Source of the DNA: Neodiprion pinetum
Taxonomy: Eukaryota > Arthropoda > Insecta > Hymenoptera > Diprionidae
Direction: 5' to 3'
Assembly (NCBI RefSeq): GCF_021155775.2
Contig: NC_060234.1
Coordinates: 39,553,026-39,617,025, forward strand
Length of the DNA: 64,000 nucleotides
Part shown: positions 38,801-50,292 of the stretch, one piece after another
How the letters are laid out: every line of letters starts with the position of its first letter
How positions within the stretch are numbered: the stretch's first letter is position 1
Position numbers and translations under genes: made by a program
The notes under the pieces: model-generated
Database searches by the model: none
Seen by the model: the letters and a program-made list of their open reading frames with translations, nothing else
What the model was told of the DNA's origin: nothing

Positions 38801-41800
38801 TAAAACAACGAGGTATTTATATTTGAATTTCAGTGCTTCGACGTTATTTCCTCCATCACGAGAACTTCTACAATTCAGCTTTGGTGAGACTATTTAAAAC
38901 TCTGTTTCGTCACTTCTTTGTCTCAACACTTTGCCAACCTGACTGTACACCCCATGCACCCGTAATGCTTGATGTGGCTAATGCGCGACCCGACAAAGAC
39001 GTGAAACTGAACTCGCGTCGAAAAAATTCGGGATCCCGAGCGGGTCACTCCGTATAATTACGAAGTAATTTGAGCGAGGATCGCGCTGACGATGTGGGAG
39101 CTTCTTCCGGTAGGATCGCGTGGCGTAATCTATTCCCGTAAACGAGACCGGCGCCTCGCCTCGGAGATTGGCGGTTGCGCGTCGCCCATGACCAGCAGCC
39201 ATTGGGTCAAGTGGGTCTATAATCCGGCGAATTAGGCCCATTTCAGCCCCGACTGCAAGCCACCCCCTTTGAAATAGTCGGCGCTGAATCCCTTTAAGCA
39301 TCGTGAAATCACGACTCGAATTAATGACAATCAGAGACGATGATCTCAGCCGATTTGTCGTCTTGTTAGGTAAAATTTTAACCGTGAATTTGACGGGGAT
39401 CTTCTCGACTCATCGGTGATCACCTTTGAAAGGACGATCGCCGCTGATCTGCATTTTGTTTTGGTAAAAATATCACCGGGGAGAAGAAGCTCCTTATTTA
39501 ACCGTTTCACTCCGGTTCCACAGAACGATACTCGTTGATTCGAATATATTCCAAGACTTTTTGTACCCACAGCAAAAATATTTCGTTGACTATAGATAAT
39601 ATGGATATAATGTACTTTGAACTATCGATGTCGTAAATAATGAATGTCAGAACTCGTGAAAAAGCAATCGTCGAGTGAAATGATGGATAGCGATAAAAGC
39701 CAACCGTTTCAATTGATAAGAATGAAACGGGACGTGATTTAAGTGTGGATCTATTTTTACCAACGTTGACGTAGGAGTGAAAAATCCCATCGATAAAAAA
39801 ACGCGGACCTTTTCACGGCGATAAAATAAATGATAAGGAATTATTATAACGAAAATAAATGAAGATCCGCGGCGTGTCGTCGAGTCTGGTGGTTTGCTAT
39901 GACTGTATAGAAAGGAAGAAAGACCCGCAGTGATATATTCGGACCCTTCATCTATCATCGCTTGTCATCAGGGCCGACGGGGCGCAGACGGGCGAGAATC
40001 GGGGAGAATGAACGAGAGAAGGAGATAAAGGGAAATAAAAACAAAACACATAAAAGTGAAAGTGAAATGAGATGAAAAAAAAAAGAAAAAAAAAAAAACA
40101 CAAGTCACCGAGGAAGCGGGCCGATCCTTTTGATCCCTGCCCTTTATCAGTCCTCCTCCTCCTCCAGTCACCCTGCAAGCTCTCTCGTCCCTCTTAAAGT
40201 CGAACTACAACGCCGCAAGCACATGCAAAATCCCGCATCGTATACGTATATATTTGCTTTCTATGAAACTTGAAGCTTTTTTAGAACTCGACTACGCGCA
40301 TACACCGTAAACCCTCGCAATATGTACCACCGTAGACGTTTTCACTGACAAGGGTGTCTTACGTTCAAGTTCCACTTGCATTACATGGGACATTCCCTGC
40401 AGTAAAGTCGACCCTCGCCATATTTCACCATCGCACTGAAGAAATTTTCGCGATGAAGAGATTTAAATACTGCTGGAACTGGAAGAAAATGTCGATACAA
40501 GTAACAAATGCGATATTTGATGATTATGGTATTTTTACATAAAAATAGAAGCTTTCCTCGAAATTTGTCATCACCGATAACGGTCGAAGAAACCAATTCG
40601 AAAAACCATTGATTCCGGCCTTCGTCCTGTGAATTTCAAAACGCTGTTTTTGGGACACTGGACAAGACGACAGCCGGAAGGAGTCGACTCGACGCAGAAT
40701 GCCCCGTATATCTTGCGGATGCTGGACGGGGCGGGCATGTCCGGAGGTACAAAGCCGGTTCAATGGCGGCTAAAACGTATCCCGAGTCCCTCGCACAATT
40801 GCTTTTGCCGTTGCCTTTGCTTTCGCGCAGAGGGCGCGCAGCCCTTTTCCATTAAGATTAGCGAGCTAATGGCACCACGAGGACCAGACGTGCAGACTGG
40901 TCTTACACACACGTACCGCGGGTGCAGCGTGCCCTCACCATTCCTCTTCGAGAGCCGCCCCTCCACCCTCTGGGCACTCGTTTCTGAGCCAACTTGAGTA
41001 TATACCCACACGTCCTAATGTTGCAAACAATGAAAAAGGGCCCCGGACCCGTAATTAGAGTTAACAGTCACCCGGGGGTGTTTCGGGGTCCTTCCGGATC
41101 TCCGAGGCGCACCGAGAAACGCGATGGTTGAGGCAAAGAAAGACGGGGGTCGAAAGCCGGAGCCTTTTCACCCTTAGCGTGACCTAAGGCGAGTCCGCTT
41201 TGAGGGCTAGTACGTACAATGTTTTATTTCACTTGGGATCATTTTCTCAGAATTTTTCAAGTCCGACTTTTTCCGAGGTACGAACAACTCCTACGAGGTA
41301 TATTTAGGAGCCCTTGTTGTATGATTTGAGAGAAGGATCGTGAATCGGTTGGAAAAATCGTCTCCTGCATCTTGTATCCTGATCGGTAACGAGCGAGATA
41401 AACTTTTCTAGAAATCGTTGAATTTTACAAACTTCTTACGCGATATGTCGAAGAGTGAAAAGCCGCTTACGTCACGTGAACGGAAGTGTGAACAGATGTC
41501 ACAAAAGGGGAACATTGCGACCACACAGCTTTTACGGTATTTGCCATTTTCCTTACTCGCGCGTTTTTTTTTTTTTTTTTCTCTCTTCTATTCGTGACAA
41601 AAATTTGCCGCGTATTTGAGCGTGAAAATCGAGGGTGTAAGGGAGTAAGCCGAGTGCCGAAGGGTTTTATAACGTGATTCGAGTGCCCTGTAATACCAAT
41701 GAAGGGTATCACGGTAAGTCCTGCTCGATATTGAGCGAACATTGGCAACTTGTAGAGACAATAGTGCGTCCCCTAAATCCCACGATTTTGTAGGTACAAG

Positions 41801-41875
41801 TGGATAAACACTGTCCGGTGTCTCTGGGCTTTCTGGACTAACATGTGTACGTGTAATCGCGCATTGAATTGTACG

Positions 41876-42262
41876 TTATTCAGCACTAGTTAAAATTATG
41901 TCAATGGAAATGAGAATCCAATGACTTGCGGGCAGTGTCTACCGGATTTCCAACGTATCAAGAATGAAAGTCCATCGGTTCTAACGATGTGCTATCTCTT
42001 CGTCTTCGTAACAAAGTCAAGATTTGTTTCTAGTGAATTACACTTTGTTCTGCATGTTGTGCCGGCGTTCATAATCGACAGCGTTGCAAGATTGTTTGAA
42101 AAACAGCCGCGGTAAGCTTGAAACAAAGGTACCTGTATCGTCTTTGCCTAGTAAACGTAATCGCATGTAGTTTCGATTTATTGAGTTCGAGCCGCACTTG
42201 TGGCCTAAAGGATCGTTTTGGTAACACGGCGTTCCACCTTGTACAGGAACATACAAGATGAT
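41876..42262 (+). pseudogene. FAR-D: truncated FAR-C-like copy (exon 8, intron 8 and 3' UTR only)
   Basis: From 41898 the DNA matches FAR-C exon 8, starting NYV and ending EKQPR at 42112. This is followed by the start of intron 8 (42113 to about 42216). At about 42216 the sequence jumps to the last bases of the FAR-C coding region and its 3' UTR (TTTTGGTAACACGGCG). The end of intron 8, exon 9, intron 9 and most of exon 10 are therefore missing. The exon reads open for about 73 codons. At its 5' edge about 16 nt are lost relative to FAR-C, and an in-frame TAA lies just before the NYV codons. No exon 1-7 homologue was found nearby, so the catalytic domain is absent. Similarity to FAR-C fades near 42262. 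It cannot make a reductase. Confidence 0.9.
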
Positions 42263-44731
42263 GTACAATACCATCGACATTTGCAAGGCACAATTAGATA
42301 GAAGATAAAATCTGGAGAAATCTGCAGATATTACACAGAGTTTAACTATCGGAGGCATTGAAAATGTAGTTGCAAGGGTAGGTATTGTGACGATGTATAT
42401 ATTTGGATAGACGATAGTAAGAACCGAAGTTCGGACGGATCAGCGGATCAGCAAATTAGTAGGCCTACGACTTTAGAAGGAGAGAGTTGTGTATGGAGGT
42501 GTCAGTAAATAATAAAGTGTGTGAAATTAACCCGAATCCTGATCAGGTAACAAATTAAATAAATAACTACGAAATGAAACAATAAAGAAAGTCACACCAT
42601 TCTAAAATTATAAACACGACACATCAAACACTCTCCCTTCAAATTCTCCGAATAGTTGTTCCGCTCGATTTTATCTATACACCCTTTTACCGTCCGCTTT
42701 TATGTTATTGTTACTATTTTGTTTTATTCTTACTCGACTATTGTCTCTTATATCTTTTAACTTATGCACCTGTGCCGTCCACTTATATTTTTTAAACTAT
42801 CAAACCAAGTTTGTTGGGTTGCGACGTGCAGGGACTATAAATTTGGAATTCTGTACTATTAAATTATAATTGACTTATTAAACCAAAATGACCCAACTAA
42901 ATGCATAATTTTGTCTTTGATCGTCAACAACTATTTCTCGCGATTGTCTATTTATTTCCCTTTCTTTTATATTTGACTTATAATCAATAAACAAAAATTC
43001 GTTACAGTATAGAATAAACGTTATACTAGATTGCATTGCATTTATTAGTAATCAGGATACAGACATATTTATATTTTGTGCTGGTAACAGAATCAAAATA
43101 AACACAAATCAAACATTCAAGATAAACATAACATCAAACATTTTCATCTATTATTAATAAACAAGGAACATCAATGTATATCTATGCCGATGAAACTCGG
43201 TAAAATGAACGATTCAAAAAAATAAAGTGTTCGTTGATCCCATGCTGAGAACGACACGAATCGATTCACGGATTTGACAGACTTCGTGTGTCCGATTGTT
43301 ATCAGAATTCATAATTGTTACAAAATCCGACTTCATACTTCACCGCGTTCAACATGAATGTTAACACCAGAATGAACTGACACTCGCATTTATCTCATAC
43401 AAAGTCGATCCAGCGTTGACAAGCCAGCATGCGTCGACGCACTAGATCAGAATCTCATTGGCTGACTGGTGGGGCAGGTCCTCCCTCGCCCAATCACAAC
43501 GCGGTCCGTTTCGTGTGAAATCTTTTTTGCTCAGCCAGTACCCCCATTCTGGCAGGATTTTTAACGCTAAAAATTGGAGAAGAAAGAAAAAAAACAATAA
43601 AGAAATGGCAAAGTAACACGAGGCGCCAGGACTCCGATCCTGCAACCAAAAATACCGCATTCGACGTTACGAAGCACGCGTAACGGTCCCCTGCACAAGC
43701 AAATGAACCGTCGACGCGGCCTGTGATAATCGGCAAAGCATATGGCCGTGCAATATCTCCTTCCATTAGATTAGGATCGTAAATCTGTACATATATCGCA
43801 CTTTTGCCAGAAGCTCGGCGGCACGCGAATGGCTAGCTTTTACAATACACACAGCTATAACTGGTCCGATACGCGCATGCATGGCAGCAGACTGTCGGGA
43901 CAAAGGGAACTATTTACACCATCCATGCTCTGCTGGTTTTCCGATCGTGTGGGCATATCGATTACGTTATATCATATTAGCGTATCGCTTCTACGAGGCA
44001 AAGTTCAACCTGCAGTCTTTTTATCTTCGGCCAGTGGCAATCGGCTCACGGATATCCTCTGTTTTAGTCCACTTTTTTGCTTCGCTAGTACCTATCGACA
44101 ACGATTACAACTTCCTCCGCTTCGGGAATCCAAACGATTTAGCCAATCCCTTAAAGTTGGCTTAACACCGTGCTTTGTATTAGCAAACTCGAATACTAAC
44201 TCTCGCAAATTAGTTGTTTCTTGTTCCGATCACACGGAATTTTATCCCCTCATGAAACGTAACAAAGTACAAGAATAAATAGGTCGTAAACTATGCCGTT
44301 TCATGGCTTGCGACTAAAGGGTTAAAGACCCAAAGGCCCCGACCGCAAAATGTCGGAAAAAATTTACGTCCAATCTACTTACCGTTCGCGTGCAGAGCGT
44401 GACTTGGAACACCGATAATAAAAGAATACGATGCAGGCGTACTGCAGGCATGAGCTTCGCAAAATATCAATATCATAACCCGCTGTCCCAGGATAAATGT
44501 CCTTGCCTGCAATCTCTGGCTATCGCGAGGAACGGAAGTACTTGTAGGCATACCTTCGGTACATTATCCACCGCTGTAAAATTCGCCAAGATTGCTATAC
44601 GTAGATAATGGCTCATTCGGTTTCGTGCAGCAAAAACTTCATCCGACTTCCGAAAGTGTTCGTCCAACTTGACCTGAGTTTTTTTAAATTTCGTTCATAA
44701 TTTGGCCATTCTGCTTATCGAACTTGAATAT
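42263..44731. other. No gene recognised
   Basis: Strongly AT-rich from 42540 to 43200, then mixed. The two overlapping plus frames at 43829-44278 and 43881-44165 have no domain or splice context that I recognise. Confidence 0.5.
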
Positions 44732-45134
44732 TTAACGAACTTTTTACAATTAGATCAGGTTCTGTAAAATGAGTAATGATGGTGTGAATATTATACTTGG
44801 ATAAATTGTTACATGGAGTAATTTTATTTGAAATCTTGAACGGGAGATTGGATTAACAATAATTGAATGTAATTCTTATCTCTTTGAGGCGTCAAATGTT
44901 GAAAATAAATGTTAATTCCGTTAACTTTGAGTCGTCAGTTTCATTATATATCGTTCAGATTTGTATTTGGTGTAAATAAATGCAATTGACTTTCGCAACA
45001 GGGTTCGAAGATATAGCAAACAACGTGTAATTAAAACTCCGTACCGATGATTACTTCTGATTTGTGAGTCGTCACTGACTACAATCCCTGTTATTTGCTA
45101 GACGGATACTGAACGACCAACACCGCACGTATAT
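44732..45134 (-). repeat. Dispersed repeat, right copy of an inverted pair
   Basis: Reverse-complement partner of 18735-19173. It lacks about 25 bp that the left copy has near its start. Together the two copies bracket FAR-B, FAR-C and FAR-D but leave FAR-A outside. Confidence 0.85.
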
Positions 45135-46523
45135 GTGTGTGTGAATAAACTTTGTGTCAGAATAGAAGTCTACTTCACTCGGGAATTTGATTAGGCTGCA
45201 AGTCGAATTTCATGGCAAGAAATGTCCGCTTGAACGAGGGAACGAAAACGATCACGTCCGGATGGTAGTAAGAAATCACCTCCTGTCCGCAGGCACAACA
45301 AGCCTCCGCAGTGTCTAAACGAAAACACGTTTGCTACCGGTTACACCCGTTCGGTTCTACCGCTCGGCCCTTTTTACCACTTTGCGGTGGCACTGGGGAA
45401 CCTTCGCGTAATGGCTCGGCAATAACCTGCCCTCTTGCCGGGCATCCAGAGATAACCTGGAGTCGACGTGAAAAGGCGCTGCAACAATTTTATCTCGCTT
45501 CCGCAATCCCCTTGCCGAATTATCACCCAGGATCACCCTCGGCTAACTTCCCTCCGACAATGTACTACCAAAAACTCGACTCTGACCGCTGTCTGATATC
45601 ATATAACATCCGTATAATGTTTCCAGCAATTTTGTTCTTCGTGTATCAGTTTTTTTTCATTCTTCTCTACTCCCACACTTCTTACGATTATCTTAAATCG
45701 ATTGGATTTCAGATTCAATCGGTCCAGCAGTTCAAGGAGATTTATTTAAAACAAAAGGCATCTATTCGCCAATGTTTCCTAAGCTCGATAGGTATTCGAG
45801 GGGGAAGTTGACCACTTGTTCTCCAAGCGTCGACTCCCAACCTCTAAAAATTGACCCTTACACGTAGATGACAAAGTTTGTTGACTCCTTCTTCTTTCGG
45901 TAAACACACGTTTTTCCCGCACATTTCCCAAGTCATCAAGTCTCGAACGATCTTGAGTAGAGAAGATCGCGACTCAGCAGCAGTGCATAAATTCTGCTGC
46001 ACGTACGTGCGGCGATCCCGGAGAATTTGGATCTTCGTCGGTGTTAAACGCGCAAAGCCCGGCCGAAATTCTCGGCGCGTTTTAGATTCCGATAGTGTCG
46101 AGACGTCCCATTAGGTGGGCGGGATGCGGGGGTTGAAGACACCCCAGTGTTCCCATCCGCCGAGGATGCAGCCAGCATTCGACCCTCGGGGTCGGCCGAT
46201 AGGAACTCGGCACCCCGTGTTGGCTGGATTATTAGTACGGTTATGGCATCGCGTAGATCACGGAATGCCACGTCGTACCTTCGGCAGTTGCAGCATGGAC
46301 CGAAGTTAGGTACGCGGGTGGAGATTCGGCGGACCGTGGATCGCTTGAATCACTGCTCGTTGTCAGCTGAGAGTGCATCTTTGGACGCTTGACGCGGAGG
46401 CTGGACTACAGCCACCCGTTGTGAAGCTGGGAGGACTCGGATAAAAAATTGCTAAATTGGATCTTGGCGTAAGTCGAAACTTAGGGGTAAGTGCGAAACT
46501 TTTTGTCGTAAAATCGATTTTCA
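45135..46523. other. No gene recognised; longest single open frame of the window
   Basis: The plus frame at 45311-45811 (166 codons) has one hydrophobic stretch around residues 100-122. It has no family signature and no promoter or splice context. I treat it as chance. Confidence 0.4.
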
Positions 46524-46769
46524 CACGGAGAGAATAAAAAAGCTGATTTTGCTAAAGACTGCAGAGACGGAGAGACACGGCAGGTTTTTTTTTTTGGTAA
46601 GATTTGCTTCGTAAAATGCAGAATTTACTCTATAGAATCTATGAATTGTTATTGTAAAAAATATAGTTGACGTGGGTATTTTTTCACCAAAAACCTTGAC
46701 GTGTTCCTTTTTTCTTTTTCTTTTTTCTTGCAGTTTTTAGCAAAATCTAGTCTTGACCTTCTCTCCGTG
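46524..46769. mobile_element. MITE-like element, CACNGAGAGAA-end family, copy 2
   Basis: The left end CACGGAGAGAATAAAAAAG faces the inverted right end CACGGAGAGAAGGTCAAG. Both are followed within about 10-15 bp by GATTTTGCTAAA. At 246 bp this is the clearest inverted-terminal pair of the three copies. Confidence 0.55.
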
Positions 46770-49700
46770 CAGGACTTATTTTTTTCGAACGATTGGGATG
46801 CGAGTAACTCGAAAATCACAATCATAATTTCATAGCATGGACTGCGAGAAAAATATAACAAGATTTCTCCGTTTTTTGGCAGAATATCTTTTGAATCCAA
46901 TTTTGTCGATCGATACAGTCCAAGATTGTTCCGAGATCCAGGTTTCAAATGACGAAGAACAGTGAAGCATAAATTTTTTTTTTCTATATCCAAGCCTCTC
47001 TGGAAAACCTAGATCGAGGCTTTCTGATTTCAGTGAAGAAACGTAAGCAAGAAAGTCCCTGTTCCGTGAATTTGCTCACTTATTTCTGAAAACATTACCA
47101 GCCAATTGGTTTCTCCGAAAGATTACAAGCACAGGGAGGTATTTATCTCGTCCCCTTTATATTTTTTTAGGCATATTTCTCTCCGTTCCCTCTTTGGCGT
47201 CATGAAATACGAGAATTTCTTTTGTATTGCGAACGAGCTCAAAGGGACCGTTCACTGGCACGTTGAGACGCCTTTTTGTTCTAAATTCGCGGATTTAAAT
47301 TCCTTTGTGAACGTCGAGCAACCGGAACCCAAAGGAACCTGATACTCGGACTGGACGTGTGCACCTTTTTGAATACCCTACGTTCTTCCCAAGATCCACT
47401 CGGGTGATCTTTTTTTCTCTGTCCTATCTGCTCCTTTGCTTTTCCTCGTCTTAAGGTTCCCGCAGTTTTTATCCTTTGACAGATATCACGAGCATTGATT
47501 ACATTTTCTGTTTATTTAATAATTCCTGTTACGTCAAGCCTTTCAATTGACTCATAATATTCACGCACCGTAATACAACGTGTGATAAAGCTCGGGTTTT
47601 TATTCAAGCAAATGTCTCCGTTCGTTTACGGTGAAACCGAACGAACTTTCATTAACGTTATGCGCAATCTGCAGGGCCGTCCTCATTATCCGGTTAATCA
47701 AACGAGCTTGCCAATGATTTTAATTACGGAGATATATAAATCCGAACATACTGCGTCCACTGCGGCGATCGTTGCATTTATACTTTTGTCAAATGGAAAT
47801 TGATCACCGAGAATCGATAATGAATGTGGTGGCCAAACGAGGTCCATTCGATCTACGAATATAGTCCGTATGATTACGACGCGAGTATAGCTAACGCGAT
47901 TTGTTCGATAATAAAATATAAATTATAATTTATAATTATCAGAATAATTATCATAAACAGGCACGGCTGACTGTCGGTAACGGATAACGAAGGGAATGCC
48001 AGCCACTAAGGCAATCACTAACCAAACCGAAACCAGCTTCTAACGCGGGAGAAACTGGTTGTAGAAATTAATTATCGCTAAGATTAATTGACGCCGGTTG
48101 ATTAGCAATGCGTTTGGAGTATTGTATCTAATACAATTTACCCTTCCATCGTCCTCCGACCGAAATCCATCCCCCTTACCCCTTCGCTCCGTCAAGGCTG
48201 ATTGTATCTATCCGGTGATTGGGTCTACCGACTGTACCTGACCTACACCGCCTATCAATGCTCGCCGCAAATCATTTATACCCTCGAAAGTAGAATCGCG
48301 CATTCATCATCTAAGGTGTAATAAACAGCGTACGGCGAAACGCTATTTCCCTAAAATAATGACTGTATTTTTTTTCTGTCTCTCTCTCTCTCTCTCTCTC
48401 TCTTCCTTAATCTTATTAATCTTGATTCAATTTTAAGTAGTTTCAAGTTACGTAACTTGTGAATAAACCTTTCCAAGGGGTCTTATTAAGTACCACCGCT
48501 GCTGCATATCATGGCACTGGCCATACAGGACCTCGAGTCCTTGACAAAAATAAAAGTTCTCTTCATTCGCTTCGCTTTTCACTGTCCACCGGTTTTCCAC
48601 GTTATCGCAATTTTAGAAGCGAAATTTCAACGCAGGACAATTATTCCTAATTCAAAATTCGACGTGAAGGTAGAAAATGAAAGTGAGTGAAATGAAGAGA
48701 CAAACAAATCTCTAGGGGGTATTATTTTATTCTCAACTAGGGGCTTTACACCCTTCGAGTACTCGGCACTCCGCACCTCACTTTTCAACGGCTAAAAAAG
48801 CTTAACCGGCATGAGTCACAATGAGCTACCAGTTGTCCAAAATAAATAATAGGATTCCTGCTATCGGATAATGTCAAACATACGAGGGTAAATAAAAATT
48901 CCGCTTCCGGTTTCTTTCTTGTTTTGTTTATAAATAACGACTAACGTGTTGTATTGAATATTGACAAATGAAAGATGACATTATAATATTGAGGTCAAGA
49001 ACGAATATTGGAAAAATATGTTAAACATATGAAACCAAAGAACTTTATTCTGATCAATAACCTTCACAATTTCATACTTCGAAGTTCTGCCAGCTGAATA
49101 ACTCATTCCTTTCAGTAACAAATTAAACGAGCATCCGCAAAGTACATTCACTGCGCACAACTTATTGTCATCCACGTCTAAGTCTTTGTACCGATTCCGC
49201 TCGGCCTGAACAAAACCAGGGCTCCAAATCCGCTGATGATCCTTCTCATTATCAGCTGATCCTGTATTAAATATCACAAGCTTACTAATTCGGTCCTGAG
49301 GGCGTCTCTGATATATATATATAAGTGTACGTATCCAAGGGTGCCGAAGGGTGTCTGCAGGACGTTAAGCGGCTTAGAGCCGAGTTTGTTCGGCGAGCTT
49401 GCAGGACCACAAACGAAGAATATCAGCGGCAATTCCGCGCAACGAAAAAATTCGTGGATGAGAGAAAATTCCAGCTGCCACCGTCGTCGCTTACCTTTGA
49501 CCGCAGGTGGCGCCCTCGTTCGATTACCGCTGTCTAACTTCCCGCAGAAATTCATCCGCGTTATCGAGCTGATCGGCAGAAGCCGAGGAACCGTCGTTAT
49601 ATTGGCTAGACGAAGGCATGTTTTACCCGTCATGGTCACAGTGTATGCGTTCACAAGGGCCACCGGGAATATTGCGAACGGTTCGAGTACGGCGATGAGC

Positions 49701-49961
49701 TTTACAAAGAGAGAGTTTTACACAAAGAGAGTAGGAGAAGGAGGAATTGCCAATGGAAGAGGGGAACTTCCCGCAACACTATATTATACCCTGCGTACGC
49801 GCGCTACCGTCGTTTGATAAAGTTCACAAAATGGATTGACATGCCGGGCTTTTGATTACTAGTTTCAGGGATGTTTTTTTTACACCCGACAGGGATATTA
49901 AAATTTCCAGCACGCTGGTTGAAACGGTGACTAACGTTCCACCTTTGGTTTTCACTGCCTA
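46770..49961. other. No gene recognised
   Basis: Contains the TC microsatellite. The stretch at about 47960-48130 is rich in TAATTA/TTAATT homeodomain-like sites, which alone does not establish an enhancer. Confidence 0.45.
48379..48402 (+). repeat. (TC)n microsatellite
   Basis: A perfect TC run of 12 units that follows a short T run. Confidence 0.95.
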
Positions 49962-50292
49962 CATCGGGAGAAATTACCGGTTGTCGCAGGTTAACTGTTT
50001 TTACTTTTTACCGTAACCCAAAAGTATACTTCTTGATGCAAAATCAAAGTGAGTTTTGCAGACGTTGTCAGAAAATGTAGTACTTTACAATAAATTAATT
50101 TTAAGGTCCTGTTCGATTGAAAAATTTTAGTAAAATAAATAAAAAGTACAGATGCAATAACCAAAAAATTTAATAATGGCGTATAAATTTCCTGTAATTC
50201 CAAGAATGTTGGAACCGATATCGTAGCGATGCAAATTTTGCTAGAATTTTCTAATTAGGTACTGTATCTGTATTCCCAGTTTTCTCTCGGTG
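49962..50292. mobile_element. MITE-like element, CACNGAGAGAA-end family, copy 3 (diverged)
   Basis: The left end is CATCGGGAGAAATTACCGG and the inverted right end is CACCGAGAGAAAACTGGG. It is about 330 bp with AT-rich, non-coding internal sequence. Assignment rests on the ends only. Confidence 0.35.

Larger units (their letters stand above)
28989..41875. other. 12.9 kb without a recognised gene
   Basis: It begins with the FAR-C 3' UTR, then the fold-back-like region, AT-rich DNA, the palindrome at 33 kb, the TTCCGA periodic region at 35 kb, and a poly-A stretch near 40073-40098. Open frames up to about 131 codons show no known domains. Confidence 0.5.

Noticed and set aside
43829..44278. 149-codon plus-strand frame as a gene
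   Set aside because: It overlaps another open frame of similar quality, and neither shows a domain or conserved pattern.
18735..45134. The repeat pair as LTRs of one retroelement
   Set aside because: The copies are in inverted, not direct, orientation, 26 kb apart, with host FAR genes between them and no gag or pol sequence.
45311..45811. 166-codon plus-strand frame as a gene
   Set aside because: No recognisable domain, no splice or promoter context, odd composition. A frame of this length is expected by chance in 64 kb of six-frame translation.
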